Shown: piece by piece, positions 23,916-32,528 of the stretch | Layout of the letters: the number at the start of each line of letters is the position of its first letter | Position numbering within the stretch: the stretch's first letter is position 1 | DNA from: Thermomicrobiales bacterium | GTDB taxonomy: Bacteria > Chloroflexota > Chloroflexia > Thermomicrobiales > UBA6265 | NCBI GenBank assembly: GCA_041390825.1 | Contig: JAWKPF010000004.1 | Span: 124,001 to 188,000 of the forward strand | DNA length: 64,000 nt | Reading direction: 5' to 3' | Notes under the pieces: generated by a model | What the model saw: the letters and a program-made list of their open reading frames with translations, nothing else | The model's database searches: none | What the model was told of the DNA's origin: nothing | Made by a program: the position numbers and the translations under genes

Positions 23916-23978
23916 GTCCAGTGTCGAGAGTCCAGTGTCCAGGGGCTCGAGTCCGGAGTTCTGAGGCCGGAGTCCGGA
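23916..23978. repeat. Nine-unit 7-bp-period repeat, GTCCAGT/GTCCGGA
   Basis: Units in phase are GTCCAGT, GTCGAGA, GTCCAGT, GTCCAGG, GGCTCGA, GTCCGGA, GTTCTGA, GGCCGGA, GTCCGGA. It lies directly upstream of the trans-sulfuration gene start, between two minus-strand genes. Confidence 0.78.
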
Positions 23979-24050
23979 GAAAACGGGTCGTGGGGAAGGG
24001 GCGCGGTGCTCTGTTGGGTCGAGTGTCCAGTGATCATGTTGGCTGCGGCG

Positions 24051-24695
24051 CTAATGTGTTGGGCGCGATCGTTCGATGAGGGCCGCCATGGCGAGATCGG
24101 CATCGGAACCGCGGGCGCGGAGCCCTGCGACTGCGCCGGCAGCGTCTTCGGGGAGTCGGTTCTGGCTGGCCTTGGTTTTGCCGATCAGGGAGCGAATGGG
24201 AATCTCGATACCGACGATGTTCGCCAGCATGTCTTCGGTGTACTTCCGCGGGGCGTCGGCCATCTTCCAGGGAACCGGTTCGGATGCTTCCATCATTTTG
24301 GTCAGCTTGCCAGCCTGACCGCGAACCCATCTCTCGTCGTCGTGCACGATCAATTCGCCGCGCACCTGCGCCATGGCGTAGTTCCAGGTGGGCACGACTT
24401 CATGCGTCGTTTGCTTGCTGGGATACCAGTTGGGGGTGATGTAGCGGTCGACCGACTGAAAGACGACCAGCGCCTCCAAGCCGGGATCGACATCGCGCCA
24501 GACCGGATTGTTCCGCGCTACGTGCAGCAGCAAGCGCCCCTGCTCGCCCCAGTCGCGGTCGAGCACGCATGGAATGGGATTGGCCGTGATTCCTTGACTG
24601 CCCATGGTGATCAACATGCCAAGGGGATTCGCCTCGATCAGCCCATAGATTGCGCTGGAATCGGATTCAATGAAATGTGGCGGCAGGTAGACCAT
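24051..24695 (-). CDS. FMN-binding protein, PaiB/negative transcriptional regulator family
   Basis: The ATG at 24695 gives a 214-residue protein starting M-V-Y-L-P-P-H-F, the standard PaiB start; earlier in-frame ATGs would add up to 24 residues. Family blocks visible include A-N-P-L-G-M-L-I-T near residue 25, H-V-A-R-N-N-P-V-W near 60, Y-I-T-P-N-W-Y-P-S-K with H-E-V-V-P-T-W-N-Y, and G-I-E-I-P-I-R-S-L-I-G-K-T-K-A-S-Q-N-R. The fold is a split beta-barrel that binds FMN. PaiB affects sporulation and protease gene expression in Bacillus; here the role may be enzymatic. A second member lies at 33325-33936. Confidence 0.85.
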   Translation of the reverse strand: MVYLPPHFIESDSSAIYGLIEANPLGMLITMGSQGITANPIPCVLDRDWGEQGRLLLHVARNNPVWRDVDPGLEALVVFQSVDRYITPNWYPSKQTTHEVVPTWNYAMAQVRGELIVHDDERWVRGQAGKLTKMMEASEPVPWKMADAPRKYTEDMLANIVGIEIPIRSLIGKTKASQNRLPEDAAGAVAGLRARGSDADLAMAALIERSRPTH

Positions 24696-24789
24696 GTGAA
24701 TGAAGTCCAGTGTCCGTAAATCAGATTTGGCTTCGACCATCCTACAATCGTAGACCGAACAGCACACCTGCCCCTATGAAAGGATTGGC

Positions 24790-26625
24790 ATGTCCACCAA
24801 ACCCGTGACAACGCTCCCCACCATGGACGAGTTCGCCGCCGTTGTGACGTACGGCGGCGCGGCGTCGTTCTCGCCCGACGGTTCCCAACTGGCGGTCATC
24901 AACAATCGCTCCGGGCAGTACAACATCTGGCTGCAGCCGATCGCCGGCGGCGAGCAAACCCAGCTCACCTTCTATACCGACAACGCCGTGCGCGATCTCG
25001 CCTGGTCGCCGGACGGGAAGCGGATTCTCTACACTGCCGACTTCCAGGGCAACGAAAAGCACCAGCTCTTCCTGATGCCGGCCGAGGGCGGTGCGGCCGA
25101 AGCGCTGACCGATGAGCCGGAGGTGCAGTATTTCCTTGGCGACGGCGCCTGGTCGCCCGACGGCAACTACATCGCCTATGCCGGCAACGACCGCGATCCC
25201 TACGCGCAAGACATCATCATCCGGGAGGCCCCAACCGGCGAGCTCGACCGCGCGGTGAAAGATGGACGGATCAACTTTGCTGGAGGCTGGTCACCCGATG
25301 GCAAGCACCTGCTGATCGCCGATGCCCGGTCCAACCTGGAGATCGTTCCAAAGCTGCTGAATGTCCAAACTGGCGAGGCCGAAGACCTGGTGGATACGGA
25401 CGTGCTCGCCAACGAGCGGCCGGCCGCGTGGTCGCCAGACGGATCCGGATTCTGGCTCATTACCGATCGAGGAAGCGAGCACGACTGGCTGGGGTTCTAC
25501 GAGCTGGAGACACGGAGGATCACACCGGTCGCGCAACCCGATTGGAGCGTGGAGACCGTAGCGGTTTCCAAGGACGGCACATGGCTGGTCTGGTCGGTGA
25601 ACGAGAACGGCTATTCGCGCATCCAGGTGCTGAACCGCGAAACGGGCGCGCAACACGAGCTGACGGAACTGCCGGGCGGCACGTTGCCCCCATTCGGGGG
25701 TGGAATCCATCTCTCCCCGGACAACACGCATGCCGTCATCAAGATGGTCACACCCACCAAGCCGAACGAGCTCTACCTGGTCGAACTGGAAAGCGGCGCG
25801 ACCCAGCTTCTCACGGACAGCCGCAAGGTGGCCATCGACGAGTCACTGCTGGTCGAACCGGAGCAAGTCGAGATCGAGGCATTCGACGGTCTGACGATTC
25901 CCGCGCTGCTCTTCAAGCCGCATGGCGAGGGGCCATTCCCCGCGGTGCTTTCCATCCATGGCGGACCGGAAGCGCAAGAGCGGCCCGGCTATGCCTATCG
26001 CGGTTTCTACCAGTTCCTGCTCAGCCGGGGAATTGCCGTCCTGGCCCCGAACATTCGCGGTTCGACCGGGTACGGCACGAGCTACCAGAAGCTGATCCAT
26101 GGCGATCTGGGCGGCAACGATGTCAACGACTTCGAAGCCTGCGCGCGGTATCTTCGGTCGCTGCCGTGGGTGAAATCGGACAAGATCGGCGTCTTTGGCG
26201 GCTCGTATGGCGGGTTTGCGGTGCTCACCTGTGTGAGCCGGTTGCCGGAGTATTGGGCGGCAGCGGTGGATATCGTCGGGCCGTCCAATCTGGTCTCGCT
26301 GGTGCGGACCATTCCTCCCACCTGGCGCGACGTCGCCAAGAGTCTGTTTGGCGATCCCGAAACGCAGGAAGCGGACATGCTGCGACGCTCGCCGATCACC
26401 TATGTGGATCAGATCGTCACTCCGCTGTACGTCATCCAGGGCGCGAACGACCCGCGGGTGGTGCAAGCGGAAAGCGATGCCATTGTGGAAAAGCTGCGCG
26501 CTCGCGGGGTGGATGTGAAGTACGACATCTACCCGGACGAGGGGCATGGCTTCACGAAAGTCGAGAACGATATCAAAGCCATGCGCGACTCCGGCCAGTT
26601 CTTCGTGGATCACTTGCTGGGGTAG
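24790..26625 (+). CDS. S9 family prolyl oligopeptidase-like peptidase
   Basis: The 611-residue protein has an N-terminal beta-propeller with repeated S-P-D-G-(S/K) motifs of the TolB/PD40 type (about residues 1-350). A C-terminal alpha/beta hydrolase domain follows. The catalytic triad can be placed: Ser472 in G-G-S-Y-G-G, Asp554 in G-A-N-D-P-R-V and His586 in D-E-G-H-G-F. No signal peptide is seen, so it probably cleaves short peptides in the cytosol, of the acylaminoacyl- or dipeptidyl-peptidase type. It is divergent from the PaiB-like gene, with only about 94 bases between their starts. A purine-rich GAAAGGA precedes the ATG. Confidence 0.9.
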   Translation: MSTKPVTTLPTMDEFAAVVTYGGAASFSPDGSQLAVINNRSGQYNIWLQPIAGGEQTQLTFYTDNAVRDLAWSPDGKRILYTADFQGNEKHQLFLMPAEGGAAEALTDEPEVQYFLGDGAWSPDGNYIAYAGNDRDPYAQDIIIREAPTGELDRAVKDGRINFAGGWSPDGKHLLIADARSNLEIVPKLLNVQTGEAEDLVDTDVLANERPAAWSPDGSGFWLITDRGSEHDWLGFYELETRRITPVAQPDWSVETVAVSKDGTWLVWSVNENGYSRIQVLNRETGAQHELTELPGGTLPPFGGGIHLSPDNTHAVIKMVTPTKPNELYLVELESGATQLLTDSRKVAIDESLLVEPEQVEIEAFDGLTIPALLFKPHGEGPFPAVLSIHGGPEAQERPGYAYRGFYQFLLSRGIAVLAPNIRGSTGYGTSYQKLIHGDLGGNDVNDFEACARYLRSLPWVKSDKIGVFGGSYGGFAVLTCVSRLPEYWAAAVDIVGPSNLVSLVRTIPPTWRDVAKSLFGDPETQEADMLRRSPITYVDQIVTPLYVIQGANDPRVVQAESDAIVEKLRARGVDVKYDIYPDEGHGFTKVENDIKAMRDSGQFFVDHLLG

Positions 26626-26642
26626 CGCGGCCGATTCCAGCG

Positions 26643-28049
26643 CTATGAAGGAGCGGCGGCCATCCAGGAGGAGATCGGGCGGCGAAGTCCCTTGGGGTAG
26701 TGGTTCTTGATGACGTCGCCGGTGCGTTTGCCCCAGCCGAGCGGGAATCCGTCGAAAACGATCAGCACCCAACCGGGCTTGCCGGGTTTGGTGAGCGTTT
26801 CGCCAGAGAGATAGCGGGCGGTTTCCTCGAAATCGAGCGATTCCACCAACGTGCAGTCAGCTGGATTCAGGAAGAGCGCGAGCGCATGCGAGGGCGTGAA
26901 GCGCCCGGGCGCGGCCGTTCCGAGCCAAAGCCCCGGACGCACCGTCGGGAGCTCACCGATCAGCGGACTGTACTCCGGCACGAGAAACAACCGGTCGCCT
27001 TGCATTATGGGAATACCGTAATACTCGAGTTCTGGCACAGACTCGTCGAGGAATGCGTCGAGAATGGCAGTTGCCTTTTCTGTGCTGCGGGAATCGAACC
27101 GAGCACTGTCCCCCTCCCCTTCGACGTTCCGGCCGGAACTACCGTGATGCAGCCGAGCGATCGTATGGCCGTCGCCCTCGATCCGGTGCGGCCATAACCG
27201 CGCCATGCCGGAAAGATCGTGCGTGGTGTCTGCCCAATCGGTGCGGCCCGGGGTGGCGCCGGGGAGCTGCAATCGCTCCAGCGTCCATGCGGGGTGGTCA
27301 TCGAGAAACGCCGCTATGACCTGTTCGTTCTCTTCCGGGGCAAACGTGCACGTGCTGTAGACCAAATAGCCGTCCACTGCTACCAACCGCGCGGCTGCAT
27401 CGAGCAGCGCACGCTGGCGCCGGGCCGATCCTTCCACGTGCGCGACTGACCATTCTGTCCGGGCTTCGGGGGAACGACGGAAGAGCCCTTCGCCCGAACA
27501 GGGCGCATCGACCAGCACTTCCCCGAAGTTGCTTCCCTGCAGGGTCGCAATCCGGCCGATTTCCAGATTCGTGATGAGGGCCTTTTCGGTTCCCCAGCGT
27601 TCCAGGTTCTCCCCGAGCGCTTTGACGCGGCTGCCGACCAACTCGTTGGCCACGAGAATCCCTGTCTCCCGGAGGTGGTCGTGGATTTGGGTTGCTTTGC
27701 CGCCTGGCGCGGCGCACGCATCGACAACCCACTCCACTGTCGAGAAGTCCATCTGCTCCACCGGCGCCATGGCCGAGGGTTCCTGCAGGTAATAGACGCC
27801 GGCTGCGTGCCAGGGGTGCTTGCCGGCAGGGGCGTCTTCGGGGAGATAGAAACCGGTCGGGCACCAGGGGACTGGCTCCAGCGGCCAGGGGGAGCGCTGG
27901 CGGAACTCCTCGGGGGTGATCTTGTATGGATTGACGCGCAGTCCCGGGCGCGCCGGACGGTCGTAGGAGGCGAAGAAATCCGCAGCCTCGTCGCCGAGGA
28001 GCGTCGTCATCCGCTCGACATAGGCGGCCGGCAGCGGAGGGGATGCCAT
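26643..28049 (-). CDS. RsmF/NSUN-type RNA (cytosine-5) methyltransferase
   Basis: The 468-residue protein has the SAM-binding motif D-A-C-A-A-P-G-G-K near residue 111 and both catalytic cysteines, in V-D-A-P-C-S-G-E-G and Y-S-T-C-T-F. A C-terminal domain of about 150 residues ends with G-F-P-L-G-W-G-K-R and K-N-H-Y-P-K-G-L-R-R, as in RsmF. RsmF methylates a 16S rRNA cytosine; NSUN-type relatives modify other rRNA or tRNA sites. The N-terminal L-R-V-N segment is also typical. It converges with the S9 peptidase gene, 17 bases apart. A GTAGGAA site precedes the ATG. Confidence 0.88.
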   Translation of the reverse strand: MASPPLPAAYVERMTTLLGDEAADFFASYDRPARPGLRVNPYKITPEEFRQRSPWPLEPVPWCPTGFYLPEDAPAGKHPWHAAGVYYLQEPSAMAPVEQMDFSTVEWVVDACAAPGGKATQIHDHLRETGILVANELVGSRVKALGENLERWGTEKALITNLEIGRIATLQGSNFGEVLVDAPCSGEGLFRRSPEARTEWSVAHVEGSARRQRALLDAAARLVAVDGYLVYSTCTFAPEENEQVIAAFLDDHPAWTLERLQLPGATPGRTDWADTTHDLSGMARLWPHRIEGDGHTIARLHHGSSGRNVEGEGDSARFDSRSTEKATAILDAFLDESVPELEYYGIPIMQGDRLFLVPEYSPLIGELPTVRPGLWLGTAAPGRFTPSHALALFLNPADCTLVESLDFEETARYLSGETLTKPGKPGWVLIVFDGFPLGWGKRTGDVIKNHYPKGLRRPISSWMAAAPS

Positions 28050-28060
28050 CTGGGGCGTTC

Positions 28061-28324
28061 CTACCCTTCGAGGATCTCGATGAGCTGATCTTCGATTTCG
28101 CGCTCGTTCGGGAAGCGGTCGACCTTCTTGCGCGAGAAGAGGAGCTTGTCGTCCAACCAGACGTCGTAGACCTCACGGTCACCGGGAATGATGGTGACTC
28201 CGCCCGGCAGAAAATCGCCGAACTCTTCCATCACATCGCCGGCGAGTTTGTTGGCGCGGCGGGTGAACCCGCATTCGAAGCAGAACTCGATCCGCACCGC
28301 CGGGGACTTGTCGGCAATAGGCAT
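28061..28324 (-). CDS. Rdx/SelW-like thioredoxin-fold protein with CxxC
   Basis: This 87-residue protein matches the Rdx (SelW/SelT/SelH) family plan: a C-F-E-C pair near residue 15, then R-R-A-N-K-L-A, the G-G-V-T-I-I-P-G-D block, a V-W-L-D-D-K-L-L-F-S-R-K strand pair and R-F-P-N-E-R-E-I near the end. In eukaryotic members the second Cys is often selenocysteine; here both are Cys. The family is thought to act in thiol redox chemistry. GGAAGGAG precedes the start; a GTG one codon upstream is possible. It is 11 bases upstream of the RsmF-like gene and probably co-transcribed. Confidence 0.78.
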   Translation of the reverse strand: MPIADKSPAVRIEFCFECGFTRRANKLAGDVMEEFGDFLPGGVTIIPGDREVYDVWLDDKLLFSRKKVDRFPNEREIEDQLIEILEG

Positions 28325-28449
28325 CACGTGCGCTCCTTCCGGCTACCAAGCGAAAGCACCATGCCTGCAATTGTGCCATCGAAAGGCAGTGAGCCGTGGG
28401 TTGTCAATTGGCAATCGGCCGCAGACGGCGAGGGCCGTCCTGACGGAGG

Positions 28450-28530
28450 CGGGCACGGGTCCCGCCACTACGAAGGTGGGTGCGGGCGTTGCCGGGAGGT
28501 TGGCGGGCACGGGTCCCGCCACTACGAGGT
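28450..28530. repeat. Two units of the GGCGGG/CCCGCC palindromic repeat
   Basis: Two copies of GGCGGGCACGGGTCCCGCC followed by ACTACGA flank a degenerate unit. They are the same family as the block at 217-325, here between the Rdx-like gene start and the end of the dipeptide permease operon. Confidence 0.8.
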
Positions 28531-28557
28531 AGGTGCGCGTGTTGGCGATGATGACGG

Positions 28558-29463
28558 CTATCGACTGCCTTTCGGGTCGAAGGCGTCGCGGAGGCCGTCG
28601 CCGACGAAGTTGAAGGCGAGGACGCAGAGGGTGAGGGCAATGCCGGGGAGGATGGCGAGCAGGGGGTCGGAAAGGTAGTCGGTGCGGCTTTCGCTGAGCA
28701 TGTTGCCCCAGGTGGGGATGCCGGGGGGAACGCCAAAGCCAAGGAAGGACAATCCGGCTTCATAGAGCATGAAGAGGGCGACGTCGAGTGTGAAGGTGAC
28801 CACGATGGCGCCGATCACGTTTGGCAGCAGATGCCGCCGGATGATCTGACTATTAGGGGTGCCGATGGAACGCGCGGCCTCCACGAACTCGCGTTGCTTC
28901 AGGGAGAGGAACTCGCCCCGGACGATGCGGGTGAGCCACATCCAGCTAAACAGGCCCATGAAGAGGATGACGCCCCAGACGGAGATGCCTTCGAACATGG
29001 CGGCGATGATCAGCAGGAGGAAGATGCTGGGGAACGCCAGCATCAAATCGACGAAGCGCATGATGGCGCCATCCACCCAGCCGCCGTAGTAGCCCGAGAC
29101 CGCGCCGAAGAGCATGCCCACCACCACGCAGATGACTGCAGCGGCCACCCCGATGGCGAGGGACATGCGGCCGCCGTAGAGCAGGCGGGAGAGAACATCC
29201 CGGCCGAGAGCGTCGGTGCCGAGCAAGTGCTCACGGCTGGGGGGCGCCTTGATGTTGAAGAGGTCGATCTCGTTTTGCCCGTGCGGGGCGATCCAGGGGG
29301 CCAGGGCGGTAAGCACCACGATGACGGTCAGCATACCCACGCCGAGCATGGCCAGCGGGGATCTGCGGAAGCGGCGCCAGGCAAGCTGCGCGGGCGTGCG
29401 GGCCTGTACGAAACCTGGATCGTTGCCCAGGACCTCATCGAGCGTGACGACACCGGCGCTCAC
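28558..29463 (-). CDS. DppC-type ABC transporter permease
   Basis: The GTG at 29463 overlaps the DppB stop codon (GTGA), giving a 301-residue protein. It has an N-terminal cytoplasmic segment, a first helix, then an external loop with H-L-L-G-T-D-x-L-G-R-D-V-L-S-R, the hallmark of DppC/OppC proteins. Five further helices and the E-A-A-R-S-I-G-T coupling motif follow. It is the second channel subunit of a peptide/nickel-type importer whose binding protein and DppB partner are encoded upstream. No DppD/DppF ATPase genes follow, so these must be encoded elsewhere. Confidence 0.9.
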   Translation of the reverse strand: MSAGVVTLDEVLGNDPGFVQARTPAQLAWRRFRRSPLAMLGVGMLTVIVVLTALAPWIAPHGQNEIDLFNIKAPPSREHLLGTDALGRDVLSRLLYGGRMSLAIGVAAAVICVVVGMLFGAVSGYYGGWVDGAIMRFVDLMLAFPSIFLLLIIAAMFEGISVWGVILFMGLFSWMWLTRIVRGEFLSLKQREFVEAARSIGTPNSQIIRRHLLPNVIGAIVVTFTLDVALFMLYEAGLSFLGFGVPPGIPTWGNMLSESRTDYLSDPLLAILPGIALTLCVLAFNFVGDGLRDAFDPKGSR

Positions 29464-30410
29464 GAGTAGCTGATCCTCGGGTCGAGCTTGGCATAGACCA
29501 AATCGGCGATGAGGTTGCCGAGGATGATCAAGACAGCGCTGAACATCAAGATCCCCATGAGCACCGGGTAGTCCCGCCGGGTGAGCGAGTCGTAGAAGAG
29601 CCGTCCCATACCCGGAAGGGAGAAGACGGTTTCGATGAAGACCACGCCGGAGAGGTAGAGGGGAATGTCGATAGCCGCTACGGTCACGAAGGACGTGAGC
29701 GAATTGCGCAGCACATGACGTGAGAGGACCGTTCGGTCGGCCAGCCCTTTGGCGCGGGCTGTGCGCACATAGTCGTGCTGAAGGGTTTCGATGGTGGAGG
29801 AACGGATATACCGGCTCCAGACAGCCACGCTGCCGATCGCCAGGGTGATTGCCGGCAAGATGAGATGCTCGATGGTGTCGAGTGTTCCCGGATCTTGCGG
29901 ATCGTGCAGCCCACTGGAAGGAAGCCAGCCAAGCTTGACCGAAAAGATGAGTTGCAACATGAGCCCGAACCAGAAGACGGGCATGGCCAAACCGAAGTAG
30001 GCGATGATGGCCGTGACGTTGTCGAACCAGCCGTAGGGGTTGACGGCCGCGAAGACGCCGAAGAGCAATGCGACCACAAGCGCCAACATGAGGCCAATGG
30101 TGACGAGCAGTACGGTGTTCGGGAAGGCATCCCAGATGGCTTCGGTGACCGGGCGGTTCTGGACGTAGGAAAGACCGAGATCGCCGCGCAGCAGGTTCTG
30201 GATCCACTTGGCGAACTGCACGGGGATGGGTTGGTCGATGCCGAGGCGCGCGCGGATGGCGGCCAGGCGCTCGTCCGTCATGCGCGGGCTGCGGGCGTAG
30301 GTGGCGTCGGGACCGCCCGGCGCCACCTGCATCAGGATGAAGGAGATCACCGCTACCCCGAAGAGCAGCGGGATCGCCCCAAGCAACCGCCGAATGAGAA
30401 AGCTACCCAT
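29460..30410 (-). CDS. DppB-type ABC transporter permease
   Basis: A 316-residue, six-helix permease of the DppB/OppB family. The start M-G-S-F-L-I-R-R-L-L-G-A-I-P-L-L-F-G-V, the P-G-G-P-D-A-T-Y segment and the coupling motif T-A-R-A-K-G-L are characteristic. It pairs with the DppC-type protein through translational overlap. A 151-base gap carrying heptamer repeats separates it from the binding-protein gene. No ribosome site is apparent before the ATG. Confidence 0.9.
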   Translation of the reverse strand: MGSFLIRRLLGAIPLLFGVAVISFILMQVAPGGPDATYARSPRMTDERLAAIRARLGIDQPIPVQFAKWIQNLLRGDLGLSYVQNRPVTEAIWDAFPNTVLLVTIGLMLALVVALLFGVFAAVNPYGWFDNVTAIIAYFGLAMPVFWFGLMLQLIFSVKLGWLPSSGLHDPQDPGTLDTIEHLILPAITLAIGSVAVWSRYIRSSTIETLQHDYVRTARAKGLADRTVLSRHVLRNSLTSFVTVAAIDIPLYLSGVVFIETVFSLPGMGRLFYDSLTRRDYPVLMGILMFSAVLIILGNLIADLVYAKLDPRISYS

Positions 30411-30411
30411 G

Positions 30412-30446
30412 AGCTAGCACGCTGCATGCGGCAGGCAGCACGCAGA
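30412..30446. repeat. 7-bp-period repeat, GCAGGCA-type
   Basis: Five degenerate units (GCTAGCA, CGCTGCA, TGCGGCA, GGCAGCA, CGCAGAT) directly precede the DppB start codon. Confidence 0.5.
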
Positions 30447-30534
30447 TTTCAGGGTAATCTGCGCCGCGTACTACCCGAACGATGGGCCGCATATGAGCCT
30501 CTCCCTCATAAACTCAGACGGATCACAATCCCGC

Positions 30535-30562
30535 TGCGTGCTGCGTGCTGCGTGCTGCGTGC
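30535..30562. repeat. 7-bp tandem repeat, GCACGCA x4, starting in the DppA-like stop codon
   Basis: On the minus strand four perfect copies of GCACGCA begin at the G of the TAG stop codon of the binding-protein gene. This repeats the arrangement after the gene ending at 7687. Confidence 0.88.
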
Positions 30563-32424
30563 TACTCCGTCAGGTACCACTTGTTGGCGTTCCAGAAGAT
30601 GGAGTTGAAGGTGGTGGGCAGGAAGCCGCCGACGTTGTTTGCCACGGCGGAGAACTGCTTGTCCCAGTAGATGAAGATAGTCGGGACCTGCTCGTTGAGG
30701 AGCTTCTGGGAGGCGAAATAGGCTTCCTTGCGCTTGTCCTGGTCGAGCTCGGCGACGGCGGGGTCGATGATGGCGTCGATCTCTTCCTGGAAGTTGAAGT
30801 GGAAGAAGTACGCCTGCACGTTGCCGCCGGAACCGGTTGGCGTGTCCGGAATGTATTGCGAGCTCCAGTACCAGGTGTTGTCTGGGTCGGCGGTGTTGTA
30901 CCAGGCATACATGCCGGCGGTCATCGCTTCGGTGAACTGGTAGCCCTCTGGGCCGAAGATGGTGGAAACATCCTCGAACTTCTGCTCGGTCTTGACGCCG
31001 ATGTCGCCCCAGGCCTGGGCCACGACCTGCAGGATGAGCTCGTTTTCCTGGCTACCCGAAGGAGCCCAGAGCTCGATCGCGAGCGGCTTGACCGGGCCGG
31101 TCTTGTCGGTCATCTCGTCGATGCCGTCTTCCGGGGTCGGTGTCGGGCCGGTCCAGACACCGTCTTCCATTGTCAGCCCAGCTTCTTCCAGCAGCGCTTT
31201 CGCCTTGTCCGGATCGTATGGGGTCGGCTGCAGATCGGGGTCCCACGCCCAGGTTTGCGGCGTGGTGTCCGCGGCGCTGGGGAGGACGTTGTTCTTCATC
31301 AGTTGCTCGATGATCTGCTGTTTCGGGGTGGCGTAGTCGAGCGCCTGGCGCACACGGGGATCGCGCAAGTGGTCGATGATCTTGAGGTCGAAATGCTTCC
31401 AGGCCGGTGAGGGGGTTTCCAGGATGGAGATGTTCTCGATGCCGAGCGCCTCTTCCAGCCGAAGCGCGCTGATGGCCGAATCGCTGCTGGCTACCTGGAT
31501 TTCGCCGGTACGCAACTGAACGAGCTGGGTATTGTCGTCCGGCACGATGGCGTAGATCAGTTTGTCGAGGATGGCTTTGTCGCCCCAGTAGTCGTCGAAG
31601 CGCACGAATGAGATCTGCTGTTGCGGCACCCACTCTTCGAGCTTGAAGGGACCAGTGCCGATGAGGGCGCGGCCGAAGTCTGCGCCGAAGGCAACGGGGT
31701 CGGCGACCGCGCTGGACGGGACGATGGGCGCGATACCGGTGGAGGAGATGAAGGGCGCGTACGGCTCGGCGGTGGTGATGGTGACCTGTTTGCCATCCTC
31801 AGAGGCGGTGACTTCGGTAACGAGGTCCCAGCTGAAGGTGTTGTACGTGCCGAAATCCGGGTTGTTGACGATCTTCCAGGTGTTGATGACATCATCGGCC
31901 ACGAAATCCTCGCCGTTGTGCCATTTCACGCCTTCGCGCAGGGTGAAGGTGTAGGAGAGGCCATCCTCGGAGATCGAGTACTCGGTCGCCAGGCGGGGTT
32001 GTGGGGCCAGGTTCTCATCGAGCGCCACGAGTCCTTCCATGGGGGCGCTGAACATGTCGAAGCCGATCTGGAGCTGGGTGAGGTAGGGGTGGAGCGTGTC
32101 CGGTTCGCCATGGCCGCCGAGCAACAGGGCGCCTCCTGCAACCTGGGCGCCTTCTGGAGCGGTTGGTCCTTCCACCGGGACGGTGGAGCCGTCCTGGTTG
32201 CGCAGCAACGTGGCAGCGCCGCGCCCGCCAGCGGCGGCCTGGGTGTCGTTGGCGGCGCGCAGCAGGACGCCGAGAACGGCCGCGCCGATGCCGAGCTGCC
32301 CGGCCCGTTCGATCAGTTGGCGGCGGGTAATGCGCCGGTCGATGCGGGCCTGCACGATTTCATCAACGGTGGAAAGCGACGCCGGGTCGATCGGCGCGCC
32401 TGGCCGAGCGGTCATTCGGATCAT
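30562..32424 (-). CDS. DppA/OppA-type (family 5) solute-binding protein
   Basis: The ATG at 32424 follows GAGGAGG. The 620-residue protein has an unusually long N-terminus before its R-R-Q-L-I-E-R Tat-like signal and hydrophobic stretch (about residues 33-60). The mature part contains the family 5 blocks E-P-D-T-L-H-P-Y, L-R-E-G-V-K-W-H-N-G and F-V-A-D-D-V. Later, D-P-R-V-R-Q-A-L-D-Y-A appears near the hinge. These proteins bind oligopeptides, or sometimes nickel or heme. It is the first gene of the operon with DppB and DppC. It lies opposite a methyltransferase gene transcribed the other way. Confidence 0.88.
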   Translation of the reverse strand: MIRMTARPGAPIDPASLSTVDEIVQARIDRRITRRQLIERAGQLGIGAAVLGVLLRAANDTQAAAGGRGAATLLRNQDGSTVPVEGPTAPEGAQVAGGALLLGGHGEPDTLHPYLTQLQIGFDMFSAPMEGLVALDENLAPQPRLATEYSISEDGLSYTFTLREGVKWHNGEDFVADDVINTWKIVNNPDFGTYNTFSWDLVTEVTASEDGKQVTITTAEPYAPFISSTGIAPIVPSSAVADPVAFGADFGRALIGTGPFKLEEWVPQQQISFVRFDDYWGDKAILDKLIYAIVPDDNTQLVQLRTGEIQVASSDSAISALRLEEALGIENISILETPSPAWKHFDLKIIDHLRDPRVRQALDYATPKQQIIEQLMKNNVLPSAADTTPQTWAWDPDLQPTPYDPDKAKALLEEAGLTMEDGVWTGPTPTPEDGIDEMTDKTGPVKPLAIELWAPSGSQENELILQVVAQAWGDIGVKTEQKFEDVSTIFGPEGYQFTEAMTAGMYAWYNTADPDNTWYWSSQYIPDTPTGSGGNVQAYFFHFNFQEEIDAIIDPAVAELDQDKRKEAYFASQKLLNEQVPTIFIYWDKQFSAVANNVGGFLPTTFNSIFWNANKWYLTE

Positions 32425-32528
32425 TAGGGCCTCCTCTTTGGGCTCGGAATGAAGTAGATTCCGGGTAGGGTAGCACTTCGTTCGTTTCACAGGATTGCCT
32501 AAGGTTACGTCTTTTGGCTGAGAAATCA

